Source: Hemibagrus wyckioides (taxonomy: Eukaryota > Chordata > Actinopteri > Siluriformes > Bagridae). From it: a DNA stretch of 64,000 bases. The translations under genes were made by a program, and so were the position numbers. The notes below the pieces were generated by a model that did not search any database, was not told where the DNA came from, and was given only the letters and a program-made list of their open reading frames with translations. This document shows, piece after piece, positions 9,840-20,454 of this stretch. The stretch's first letter is position 1; each line of letters opens with the position of its first letter. Where the stretch lies: NCBI RefSeq assembly GCF_019097595.1, contig NC_080715.1:7768073-7832072 (forward strand), written 5' to 3'.

Positions 9840-10240
9840 TGTACGCCATACTTAAATGCCTTGGAGATCATTTGGTGCGAATTAAAAAAAATAATAATAC
9901 TAAAAAAATTTCAAGGGCTATGTTCATTGCGATCTACAGATGGCGCTCTCTCCACACTCAGCGGCTGGATGACGTCCCAGACGGCACCTCTTCTTTAATG
10001 ATGAAGCTCAGATGGTGTGCTAAGTGTCTCCTCTGGGAGGTTTATTGTAATGGCAGTTTAGCCGTCACGGCCCGACACGAGCCTGCACAGAGCGCAGCTG
10101 CTGCTGGGAGTAACACTGCACTTCTCTGCTTTAACCTGTCAGCTTTAAATACGGCCTCTGATCCCTCCACCTTCCCCTCCATCTAATCTACACACAACAC
10201 GGATAGAGCCGGCCATCGCTGCTTGACAATCTATAGTTTA
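9840..10240. other. Repeat-free, GC-richer stretch; possible conserved element
   Basis: Composition changes from the A-rich minisatellite to mixed, CpG-containing sequence (GATGACGTCCCAGACGGCAC, GCCGTCACGGCCCGACACGA, GAGCCGGCCATCGCTGC). A 116-codon frame covers 9836-10186 but has no domain I recognise and starts in AT-rich sequence. TGACGTC is a perfect CRE-like octamer core. I can only say that it stands out from its surroundings; a conserved non-coding element or an unrecognised exon is possible. Confidence 0.3.
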
Positions 10241-10644
10241 CCTTTTGGTAAAAATTCATTACACACTTGCAGGTATGTGAAGGTTTATTTTTGTTTGTTT
10301 TGCTTAAGATCTCGTCCTGGAATTGTTGAGCCGTTCACAAGAATTACATAATGCTAATAAAATAATAATTAAGCTGAAGAATGTTGTTCTCGGTTATTTC
10401 ATGGTACACTGACAAAAACAAGAAACCTGCTTCCCTCTGTACAATAATACCACATTTTTTGAGCAAGACCCTTTTTGCTGATACCTGGCAACCCGTTTTC
10501 TCCTATGCCCTCATACTATAGGACATGATCGTCTTTTTGCGCTTTCCACCTGGTTATGGTTAACTGCAATTTGTTAGTTTTGTTCTTGTACTCCACTCAA
10601 TCACAATAATGCCGAATTAAATCAGATTTAATCTAATTACTTCC
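10241..10644. other. Unannotated
   Basis: Nothing recognised in about 400 bp of AT-rich sequence. Confidence 0.4.
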
Positions 10645-10795
10645 ACAGCAGAGTTTATTTATCCAGAGTGACTTACACCTTATTTATACAACTGAGCAGT
10701 TGTGTTGAGGGCCTTGTTCAGGGGCCCAGAGGCCGCAGCTTGGCAATGGTTGGATTTGAACATCTAACCTTCTGATCATTAGTCCACTGATCATT
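10645..10795 (-). mobile_element. tRNA-headed SINE (family 1), diverged
   Basis: Contains ATCCAGAGTGACTTACACC, GAGGGCCTTGTTCAGGGGCC, GCAGCTTGGCAATGGTTGGA and AACCTTCTGATCATTAGTCC, in the order expected for the minus-strand SINE. Box B is degenerate (TTTGAACATC). Confidence 0.7.
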
Positions 10796-12346
<1,551 letters not shown>

Positions 12347-12534
12347 GATAGTTATTAAAAAAAAACATTTTGTACATATATGTATATTTACAAAATATTT
12401 TTTGGATTAACAGCAGACTATTTACCTGTCAGTTAAAAATCATATTATTTACAGATTATAAAATTATATTATTTACAGTCTAAATAATTTAAATGTACAT
12501 TTTAATCTTTTAATAATTTTATTTAAATTTTATC

Positions 12535-12612
12535 CTGTATTTCTATTTTTCCATGAACTGCTTTGAGACCATGTCCACTGATTAAAGTGCTATACAAATA
12601 AAACTGAATTAG
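12535..12612 (+). repeat. ATTGA-tail repeat, 3' fragment
   Basis: CTGCTTTGAGACCATGTCCA, GATTAAAGTGCTATACAAAT and AAAACTGAATTAGA match the end of the dispersed family seen in full at 13265-13620. Confidence 0.65.
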
Positions 12613-12672
12613 ATTAATAATTGTACACCTCATTTGGCAACAGCAGGAATTTTTACACTGCACTTTACCCCT

Positions 12673-13058
12673 GGGTTATGATAGCTCTGAACCCTGCTTT
12701 TAACCCTAGGTTTTGTTATCTTTTACAGCTTTAGAATCTGTATCTTGAGGGCTTTTCTTGCTTGATCTAGCTCCTTGGGTGATGGTAAGCACCAGGTGAA
12801 CAGAATCCTGGATTATGTAGTTTCACACCGCTCATACATTTACATTTCTGGCATTTGGCAGATGCCCTTTTCCAGAGCAACTTACAATTTTCTCATTTTA
12901 GACATATGAGAAATTATTAAGGGTTTAAGGGCCTTGCTCAGGGTCCCAGCAGTGGCAGCTTGGTGGACCTGGGATTCAAACTCACAACCTTCCAATCAGT
13001 AGTCCAGCATCACCATCATGGTTATAGTAGCTCTAAACCCTGCTTTTAACCCTGGGTA
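12673..13058. repeat. Pair of ~40-bp direct repeats flanking a SINE
   Basis: GGGTTATGATAGCTCTGAAC followed by CCTGCTTTTAACCCTAGG (12673-12712) recurs at 13020-13058 as GGTTATAGTAGCTCTAAACC, CTGCTTTTAACCCTGGG. The two copies lie outside the SINE at 12833-13014, so they belong to an older low-copy repeat and are too far apart to be its target-site duplication. Confidence 0.6.
12833..13014 (-). mobile_element. tRNA-headed SINE (family 1), near full length
   Basis: A nearly complete copy. On the plus strand it reads CATTTACATTTCTGGCATTT, GGCAGATGCCCTTTTCCAGA, GCAACTTACAATTT, AAGGGCCTTGCTCAGGGTCC, CAGCAGTGGCAGCTTGGTGG and CTGGGATTCAAACTCACAAC, ending in CAATCAGTAGTCCAGCATCA. Read on the minus strand, the tRNA-like head has a box B region GTGAGTTTGAATCCCAGG. 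Box A is truncated. The copy is not transcribable from an intact internal promoter. Confidence 0.8.
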
Positions 13059-13264
13059 GAGGAACATTTCCCGTTTGATTTTACATATCACACTTAATTT
13101 AGAAGCATGGTTAGCATGGTTAGAAAACCCTGCTCTGAACCGGAATTATGGAGCATTTGAAGGCTTCTGCATGGAGGAGATGGTGTTGAATTACTATACT
13201 GAGTTTGAACTCAGATGTTGACCTAATTTATAAGTTGCTCAGGAGCTCATAGCTACACAACTCC

Positions 13265-13620
13265 ACCTGACTGTATATGACTGTAGAAAGAACATTATTT
13301 ATAATCACACTCTCTAGTGTTTATGATAAGTCACACTCTCTGGTGTCAACCAGTTGAGGATGAGGTTCCCTTCAGAGTCTGGTTCCTCTCAAGGTTTCTT
13401 CCTCCTACCATCTAAGGGAGTTTTTCCTTTCCACAGTCGCCTCAGGCTCCCTCATTAGGAATAAATACAAATAAATGTCTATATAATATAAGTCTAATAT
13501 TAATCTCGAACTTTTTGTGCTACATTTCTTATGTTCTGCAAAGCTGCTTTGAGACAATGCCCATTGTTAAAAGCGCTATACACATAAAATGTAATTGAAT
13601 TGAATTGATATGAAATTAAT
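13265..13620 (+). repeat. Dispersed ATTGA-tail repeat, long copy
   Basis: Contains GGTTCCTCTCAAGGTTTCTT, GGGAGTTTTTCCTTTCCACA, GTCGCCTCAGGCTCCCTCAT, AAGCTGCTTTGAGACAATGC and TTAAAAGCGCTATACACATA, ending in TTGAATTGAATTGATATGAA. Polarity, with the pentamer tail on the right, suggests a plus-strand retroposon 3' end. It matches 51330-51535 in the same orientation and 5455-5700 and 33300-33560 in the opposite one. Confidence 0.7.
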
Positions 13621-13721
13621 TGAATTGAATTAGCATGGCTTTTTTTTTCAGAATTAAGCCTGCATTGCGATGCCAAACATGTACAGTGTGAAAAAATGGG
13701 GTGTTATAATGTTACAGCTAG

Positions 13722-13822
13722 AGGGTTAAGGGCCTTGCTCAAGGGCCCAGCAGTGGCAGAGTCCAACTCACAACCTTCTGATCAGTAATCCCGAACTATC
13801 ACCACTAAGCTACCACATCCCC
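13722..13822 (-). mobile_element. tRNA-headed SINE (family 1), head-proximal fragment
   Basis: AGGGTTAAGGGCCTTGCTCA, AGGGCCCAGCAGTGGCAG, CACAACCTTCTGATCAGTAA and CACTAAGCTACCACATCCC. A short deletion removes the CTTGGTGGACCTGGGATT segment that would hold part of box B. Confidence 0.7.
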
Positions 13823-14395
13823 TGGCAACAATTAACTGTGATCATGGCTGTGGTTCAACTAAAATTAAACTGTAATGATCTCTGAACTAGAGCTCACAAA
13901 GGTTTAGTGTTTATATCAGGCTGAGGGTGAAGATGGATGCAGATTTCTTTAGATTTAGGTCAAATAGTTAGCTAGTACACAGTCGTATAGTGTAACTAAA
14001 GGTTTTCTTATTATTATTGTTGTTGTTTGTTAGAAATAATTACATTAGTAATTTATGTATTTGTGATTGCAACATCTGACTCTTACCGTTTCCTCTGAAA
14101 CATGTGATTCAGCTCAGTGGAAAACTAACCCGGTCATCACGAGTTCAGGAGTTGAAGTAATGTGAGTTGGTCAAGATTTTAGCTGTTTCCAGACAAGTGC
14201 AAACACGGGTCACACGTATCTGGAAAGTTCAGCATGTTCTGTACAACAATCCTCCGTTATTGTTTTTATGATGAAACATTTTTTTAAGAGTATCTCATAT
14301 AACATGGTCGAAAACAAACAACTATCTAGGAGTGTGAGCAACATCCACCTCCATAGAAAATATATATATAAACATTCTTTTTTTTTAAATTTTCA
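13823..14395. other. Unannotated
   Basis: No recognisable feature beyond short trinucleotide runs (TTATTATTATTGTTGTTG near 14010). Confidence 0.4.
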
Positions 14396-14822
14396 ACTTA
14401 ATGTCATCAAATTGTGACAGATTTTGCTCATCGTTCAAAGTTAATATGAATCAATTGTCATTTTTTAAAACCTCATAATTAGTTTATTAGAGTCAATATC
14501 AATTAATTGTGAATTTTGTTATCTCGTAATTGTGTCAACTCGAGTTTTTGTTAATTTTATAATTTATGATTATAATTGAGCTAAATTATAATTTAGCTCA
14601 AGTTTTACTTTATTATCTAATAATTGTAGCTTGAAAAATCATCGTTTTTTTTCTATCTCATAATTTCCAGGGATTTTTAAAATCTTATAATTGTGAGTTA
14701 ACATTACACATTTGTGACTTTTTTATTATCTTATTAGTGTGAGTTACTGATTAATTCTGTGAAATCTTGAAATTGTTAGTTAATATCTCTCCTTTTTGAT
14801 TTTCTATTGCCTTGTGATAGTT

Positions 14823-14839
14823 AATATTACACAATTGTG
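14823..14839 (+). repeat. Target-site duplication, left copy
   Basis: AATATTACACAATTGTG is identical to 15452-15468 on the other side of the LINE fragment. Confidence 0.92.
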
Positions 14840-15451
14840 TAGAGGTGAAGAAGGTACAGGAGTGTAAGTACTTGGGTTCAATAGTCCAGAGTAATGGAGA
14901 GAGGATATAGGTAAAGAAGCGAGTGCAGGCAGGTTGGAATGGGTGGAGAAAGGTGTCGGGAGTTCTGTGTGATAGAAAATATATCGGAGAGAATCAAGGG
15001 GAAGGTGTACAAGACAGTGGTGAGACCGGCCATGCTGTATGGTTTAGAGACAGTGTCACCGAGGAAGAGACAGAAGTTAGAGCTGGAGGTAGCAGAGCTG
15101 AAGATGTTAAGGTTCTCTTTGGGAGTGACACGGTTGGACAGGATTAGGAACGAATACATCAGAGGGACAGCTCATGTTGGACGTTTGGGGGACAAAGTCA
15201 GGGAGGTCAGATTAAGATGGTTTGGACATGTCCAGAGGAGGGAGAGTGAGTATATTGGTAGGAGAATGTTGGACATGGAGCTGCAAAGGGAGCCAGGAGG
15301 CAAAGAGGAAGGCCAAAGAGGAGGTATATGGATGGAATAAATGAGGATATGAAGCTAGTGGGTGTAAGTGTTGAGGATGCAGAAGATAGGGATAGGTGGA
15401 GAGAGATGATTCACTGTGGCGACTCCTGAAGGGAAAAGCCTAAAGAAGAAG
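14840..15451 (+). mobile_element. 5'-truncated RTE-type LINE insertion with 17-bp target-site duplication
   Basis: A 612-bp 3' fragment of the same LINE that occupies 30255-33234. It starts at AGAGGTGAAGAAGGTACAGG and ends in CGACTCCTGAAGGGAAAAGC followed by a GAAGAAGAA tail. The identical 17-mer AATATTACACAATTGTG lies immediately before (14823-14839) and after (15452-15468). This is the hallmark of target-primed reverse transcription with 5' truncation. The copy is in the opposite orientation to the longer one. Confidence 0.92.
14939..15340 (+). pseudogene. RTE LINE polyprotein, C-terminal fragment
   Basis: A 133-codon frame matching the region after the reverse transcriptase fingers and palm. 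Motifs in order are IKGKVYKTVVRPAMLYGLE (about residues 19-37), ELEVAELKMLRFSLGVTRLD (about 48-67), RGTAHVGRLGDK and LRWFGHVQRRESEYIGRRML. The catalytic FADD motif lies upstream of the truncation point and is absent. A frameshift near residue 120 leaves the usual RGRPKRRYMDGI end in another frame (about 15315-15420). It is a dead-on-arrival fragment with no independent function. Confidence 0.88.
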
Positions 15452-15468
15452 AATATTACACAATTGTG
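15452..15468 (+). repeat. Target-site duplication, right copy
   Basis: AATATTACACAATTGTG follows the GAAGAAGAA tail of the LINE with no intervening base. Confidence 0.92.
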
Positions 15469-15569
15469 ATCTTGTAACAGATTTAATATCAATCAATTGT
15501 TTAATGCAAGTTAATATCGCTCAATCGAAATTGATTTATTTCACAACTGAGTTTTAATATCACTTTATT

Positions 15570-16043
15570 TTTTAATTAGCAGAACGTGTGATTAAAACAG
15601 ATGGAACAGTGCATGGAAATACATTTTTTTTCCGCCTGAAAACATCATAAATGTGATCCGATCAGCCAGGACGCATGTTAATGCCAGGAGTGAATAGAGT
15701 TTAAAGTGGCTAAGATACTGTATATAGCAACTAACTTTAAAACTGTTTTCATAAATCTATTCCCGTACTTTCATTGATAGTATTAAAATAACACCATCAA
15801 GCTACATAGCCTTTTTTTAAGCGTCTAGATGAACTACATTTCTATGTAAATGTGTGTGTGTGTGTGTGTGTGTGTTCTCTTCACTCTTCACAATGAAGGA
15901 TTTACAGGAAATTGTCCCCATCAATGGCTCTCTGTGGAGGACAGTGAAACAGCTCATCTGGGCTTCAAACACACAATCAGCCAGCAGACGGACTCGCCTA
16001 ATTATTTTAGCTCCTAATTAGTGTGTCCAAGGTGTCAGCACAG

Positions 16044-16079
<36 letters not shown>

Positions 16080-16354
16080 CTTTCTGAGATTTGACACCTC
16101 TCTTGACGTCCCTATACGTTGCTGCGTGACATTATTTTCCCATCCTCCATGAAAACTAAAGGAAAACATAGCAAAAACATTCAGTAAGACTTTCTATACA
16201 CCTCCGTATAACTATTGATGAGAATCCTGTACATTTTCTAGTCAGAACCAGGTTTATTGACAAAGTATGTTTTTACAAACAGAAGGAATTAAGTGTCGGC
16301 TTTTGGCGACCCTCAAAAGAACAGACATAAAATAATGATACTATACTATTTCAA
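15570..16354. other. Non-repetitive sequence with a possible conserved element and two microsatellites
   Basis: (GT)n lies at 15850-15873 and (CT)n at 16045-16078. Between them, 15940-16045 is more complex, with homeodomain-type TAATTA cores: GACTCGCCTAATTATTTTAG and CTCCTAATTAGTGTGTCC. This resembles developmental conserved non-coding elements, but only composition and motif support it. Confidence 0.3.
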
Positions 16355-16675
16355 GTCAAGTCATGAAGCTTTTATTGACATTTCAACCATATATAGATGA
16401 CATAGTGAAACGAAACGACGTTTCTCCAGGACCCTACATAAAACAAAATATTCATTTACAGACAGTGCTATCCAGAAAAATGAAATAAAGACCACAATAT
16501 ACGGAGTATAAGACAGGAATGTTAGGAATGTATATAAAGTGTGACAGTGCGTAATAGTGCAAATAATAGGATGTGCATCACATATGATGCCTGTTTGTAC
16601 AAGACACAATACAGTTCAATGTTAAATGTGTGAGTAGTGCAAGCAGCAATAGTGTGTGTAACATATTGGGATGAC
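16355..16675 (-). mobile_element. LINE-like 3' end, first of two tandem copies
   Basis: CAAGTCATGAAGCTTTTATT, GACATTTCAACCATATATAG and AACGACGTTTCTCCAGGACC are matched at 16676 onward. The TTTATTGTCATTTC opening next to CAAGT pentamers is how a minus-strand retroposon tail looks from the plus strand. The family name is not certain. Confidence 0.6.
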
Positions 16676-17060
16676 GTCAAGTCGAGTCAAGAAGCTTTTA
16701 TTGTCATTTCGACCATATATATCTGACACAGTACGTAATGAAATGAAACAACGTTTCTCCAGGACCCTGGAGCTACATAAAACAACACGGAGCTAAGGAC
16801 TGAAAGTAAGTTGTCCTAGCCACATAAAGTGCAACCTAGTGCAAACAGACAACTACAGGACAGATACACAACATACACAAAATAGCACTGACCAGTATAC
16901 ATTCTGTAAAATATGTTATACAGTACAATATGCAAAAGTAAGAGAAGTGTAAACAATGAGGGTTCTTGTAAACATAAGCACTTCAGTAACAGCAGCAATT
17001 GGTGTCGGTTTGGAATATGTGCAACAAAACTGCTTAAATTGCTTAAGTAGAGCTCATAAC
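16676..17060 (-). mobile_element. LINE-like 3' end, second tandem copy
   Basis: GTCAAGTCGAGTCAAGAAGC, TTTTATTGTCATTTCGACCA, ACAACGTTTCTCCAGGACCC and AGTGCAAACAGACAACTACA repeat the previous block in the same orientation about 317 bp downstream. Two minus-strand frames of 82 and 90 codons cover the pair but show no domain. Confidence 0.6.
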
Positions 17061-17099
17061 ATGTTATAACAACGGTATACCCACTCATAAGTCATTGGA

Positions 17100-17535
17100 G
17101 ATCGTTAACACTGACAGACAAATCATGAGAAAATTCATAATGCATTATAAAAATATATACAGTGTCATGATATGAACATTGTTTTTTCTCCTAATGCACT
17201 ATGGCTGAGTTCTGATATAACATGTCTTATGATGTTTTTACTTTATTCTAATGATTTATTATGCATAATAAAGTGCATGAATGCTTTATGACATGATATG
17301 TATGCATTTTTAACATGCGATCTCAGCACTTGCCTTAATGTATTAAGCTATAATAGTGATGCATAGTCTTGATAACGTTGAACTCAGAGTGTAGTGAGCT
17401 AACTTTCAGACAAAAATGGGGTGGACAAGATACACTATAAGGCCAAAAGTCTCTTATATTTCAGAACTAATTATGACAATGTGTATAATGCCACAGTTAT
17501 GAATGCGTTATAACATGACGCGATTGTAGTCATGT
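17100..17535. repeat. Degenerate TTATGAATGCATTATAAC-type repeats
   Basis: Strings such as GCATTATAA, TGCATGAATGCTTTATGACA and TATGAATGCGTTATAACATG recur here, at 18541-18720 and more weakly at 22430-22580. The segment 17262-17450 is one member of a larger duplicated pair. Confidence 0.55.
17262..17450. repeat. Duplicated segment, copy 1 (partner 18541-18832)
   Basis: Shares in order AAAGTGCATGAATGCTTTAT, GACATGATAT, CTCAGCACTTGCC, GAACTCAGAGTGTAGTGAGC, TAACTTTCAGACA and GATACACTATAAGG with 18541-18832. The right edge TACACTATAAGGCCAAAAGT is a Tc1 inverted-terminus remnant, also shared. Confidence 0.8.
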
Positions 17536-17561
17536 TATTATACATATATGACCTTAATATG

Positions 17562-17854
17562 GGGCACAGTGGCTTACTGGTTAGCATGTTTTGTATCACA
17601 GCTCCTGGAGTGTGCAATGCTTCACGGGTTTCCTCTGGGTACTCCAGTTTCCTCCAGTCCAAAGACAAGAGTTGTAGGCTGTTTTTTGTTATCTCTAAAT
17701 TGTCTATACTGTGTGTTATGTGTGATTTTGCCTTGTGATAGGTTCGCATCTCTCCAGGGTGTCCCCTGTATTGTGCCCCAGGTCCCCAGAGATAGACTCC
17801 AGGCTTCCTGTGACCCTGTGTAGGATAAGCACTATAGAAAATGGATGGATGGAA
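17562..17854 (+). mobile_element. tRNA-headed SINE (family 3), box B lost
   Basis: GGGCACAGTGGCTTACTGGT-TAGCA is a tRNA-like box A head. Downstream are GTTTCCTCTGGGTACTCCAG, TCCTCCAGTCCAAAGACA, CTCCAGGGTGTCCCCTGTAT and GGATAAGCACTATAGAAAAT ending in ATGGATGGATGG. This is the common teleost SINE whose body encodes the TTTCCTCC...GTCCAAAGACATG block. The expected box B (GGTTCGATTCC) is missing. A second copy at 55482-55772 lacks it too. Confidence 0.75.
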
Positions 17855-18435
17855 GGATGTCTTTCATAGAAAATGCTTCCAAAATTTTATGTGAAGGTAA
17901 CAGTAGGAAGTTAGGAAGAAATAATGAGAGAAATACTGGAAGGTATTTGCTGAGAATGCCAAGCAGCACTGCTTCAGCCTATCAGCTCCACACACACCAC
18001 CATGTACACTACAGTAAGAGTGTGACTGATGTCAGAAGTCTAGCCAGGAATTAATTTGATAATCACGGTTGAGGAAATAAAATGAAACTAAATAAAATCA
18101 CCGTGTGTTCTGTACAATGAAATTGGAAAGCATGACACGCTCACAGACTTGAGTTAATGCCAGACAGTATTAGGAACTGTGAAGGAAAATTTTGTTATTT
18201 TATTTATTTAAGGTTTGGTTTACCATCTTGGCCTGATTTTAACATTACTATAAAATATCTTTATTACAGCTCCACTGAACATGATTAAAATAACACGCTA
18301 ACAATAAGGAGAAAATAAAATGCTCTTGATAAAACATTCTATGAAGATCATGTCTGTAATAAACCACTGTAGATCCCCATACATATTAAGTTTTAATAGA
18401 TTTATAAAGTATTATTCACATTGTTACAATTATTG
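17855..18435. other. Unannotated
   Basis: No recognised feature. The 69-codon frame at 17845-18054 begins in the SINE tail. Confidence 0.4.
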
Positions 18436-18438
18436 CAG

Positions 18439-18509
<71 letters not shown>

Positions 18510-18510
18510 T
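18436..18510. repeat. (AT)n microsatellite
   Basis: Nearly pure TA repeat with two short interruptions (GTATA, CTATA). Confidence 0.95.
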
Positions 18511-18540
18511 GATGTTCTTTCTTTGTGTTGTCGATTTATG

Positions 18541-18832
18541 CTGCAGAATAAAGTGCGTAATGCCTTATGAATGCTTTATGACATGATATACATGTGTTCA
18601 TAACATGTGATATTGTCTCAGCACTTGCCATAGTGCATTATAGGAAGATCTAATGGCGATACATAGTGTGTTATAAGCACTAAATAAGCATATAATAATG
18701 TGTATAATGCCTAAATAAGTTATGGATCTCATCCATCATCTCGATTTCCACTGAACTCAGAGTGTAGTGAGCTAACTTTCAGACAGTCAGAGGTAAAATG
18801 CAATGAACAAGATACACTATAAGGTCGAAAGT
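18541..18832. repeat. Duplicated segment, copy 2 (partner 17262-17450)
   Basis: Same block order as copy 1, with about 75 bp extra between the CTCAGCACTTGCC and GAACTCAGAGTGTAGTGAGC anchors. Distance between copies is about 1.3 kb, with a SINE and an (AT)n tract in between. Confidence 0.8.
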
Positions 18833-18901
18833 TTGTGCACCCTGGATGTGCTTGTTGAATATCCTATTCCAGATTTATTCCTCCTTTGCTGTTATAATCA
18901 G

Positions 18902-18942
<41 letters not shown>

Positions 18943-19275
18943 TCTCTCGCTAGGTTTTCCACCAGATGTTGGAGCGAGGCTGTGGAGATTTGTAATCATT
19001 CAGCTACAAGAGCGTTAGTGAGATCAGACACTGATGTTAGGATGGTGAGGAGGTTTTGGGGTTCAGTGTTCCAGTTCAACACAATGGTGTTCGGTGGGGT
19101 TGAGTCAGAGTCAGGGCTCTGTGCAGGACATTTCAGATCTTCCACTTTAACTTTAACCTGTACATCATGTCTTCATGGAGCTTTGTCTGGAACAGTGTTT
19201 GAGCCTCTTAGTTCCACTGAAGGGAAAATATAATGCTACAACATACAAAGACATTCTAGACAGTTTGGAGAAGAA
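18813..19275. mobile_element. Old Tc1-like remnant with internal inversion
   Basis: Left terminus TACACTATAAGGTCGAAAGT matches the inverted terminus of 5709-6293. From 18955 to about 19190 the sequence is antisense to the transposase C-terminus (GTTAGTGAGATCAGACACTG, GTCAGGGCTCTGTGCAGGAC). From about 19203 it is in the sense orientation (CTCTTAGTTCCACTGAAGGG, TAATGCTACAACATACAAAG, ACATTCTAGACAGTTT). In an unrearranged copy these would lie on the same strand. A (TC)n tract at 18905-18940 has grown inside it. Confidence 0.65.
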
Positions 19276-20076
19276 CCACATATAGTTTTGATGGTCAGAA
19301 GTCCACATTGTGTTGGTAATAATAGAGTTGCCAGATCTGACTAGTTTTAAACAACCTCCTTGCCACTAAGATCTTGCTTTTATAATGGATTAATTAAATT
19401 ATAGAAATTAAACGGGCTACGTTTTTAACACAAAGCAGTGCAGATTGTGTTTCCATGACAAACAGGAACGTTTTTATTTTAAGGTGTATTGCAAAGATGG
19501 GCAGGAAAAGGGGGATTATGGAGTGGATGATGTATGAACCTCAGAAACATGAAGAAGTATTTCACACACTGAGACAGGCTGAGAAGAAATTCGGAGAAGA
19601 AAACATCCACCTTTTCTAATGGCCTGGGTTTTGGTGATTCTCTGTATAATATCTTACAGCATACGTCAAGCATGAGAACCACGCTACATAATTTAATTTG
19701 AGGCAACGTTGTTATTAACGTCGTCCAGCCACGCCAAAATCTATGGTCACAAGTCGCTGATGACTCTATTGACCTTTTCGGAGCATCATTACAACACAAT
19801 TACTGCCCAAAGATGTCATTTTCCGCCATGGGAAAGTCTTCGGGATGGAGGGATTTTGCTGATTTTCCAACAGCGACATGACGCAGAGTAATTTTATTCC
19901 TAAGCACTTGCACAGAAGTTCATCCTTAATGCCAAATTTAATTCGTTGTAATAATAAAAAAAATAATAATATATGTAAAAAAAACAGTGCTAATGAATGA
20001 AGTAAATGAGTGTTTGCACGTCCATGTTTGGTCCATCTGAGGTTTGAGAGCAGACAACATTCCATACACACATTCC

Positions 20077-20080
<4 letters not shown>
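19276..20080. other. Unannotated, partly complex sequence
   Basis: No transposon recognised. A more complex stretch at 19690-19920 (GAGGCAACGTTGTTATTAAC, TTTTCCGCCATGGGAAAGTC, CAGCGACATGACGCAGAG) contrasts with the background and could be conserved, but no domain or known motif supports a function. Overlapping short frames on both strands are not credible. Confidence 0.35.
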
Positions 20081-20117
<37 letters not shown>

Positions 20118-20231
20118 CCCACGCGTCTGCCTCCCCTACAGAGATCACGTTTCCTCTCAGTGTGAAATCCGTTTTCATGGGGATACTGAAAATCCATCCC
20201 CCGTACACACACACACACACACACACACACT
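20081..20231. repeat. (GT)n and (CA)n microsatellites flanking a 90-bp spacer
   Basis: (GT)n at 20082-20115 and (CA)n at 20204-20231 face each other across unique sequence. Together they could in principle pair as an imperfect hairpin. Confidence 0.9.
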
Positions 20232-20454
20232 CTGAGCTTAGAGAGTGTGTCGTATCACAGTGGATCCCACAGGTTGCAGGAAGAGGAATCATTTCCTTGC
20301 CCTTATAAGGACAGGAGCGTGTTCCTCCCAAGCTTTTGTCCTGAGACTGTGGGGGTTTCCCTTTGCTGGAAACTTTTAAAGCCCATTAACCCGGCGTGTG
20401 ACACTGGGAAATGAACTCCAGCCTGAATGAAAGCAGATGTGCATTGACGCCTCG

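Larger units (their letters stand above)
14396..15570. repeat. Degenerate AATTGTGA-type repeat field, split by a LINE
   Basis: From about 14400 to 14839, and again from 15452 to about 15570, the sequence keeps returning to strings such as AGTTAATATCAATCAATTGT, CTCATAATTGTGAGTT and TTACACAATTGTGA. The RTE copy at 14840-15451 sits inside this field, so the field predates the insertion. Confidence 0.55.
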
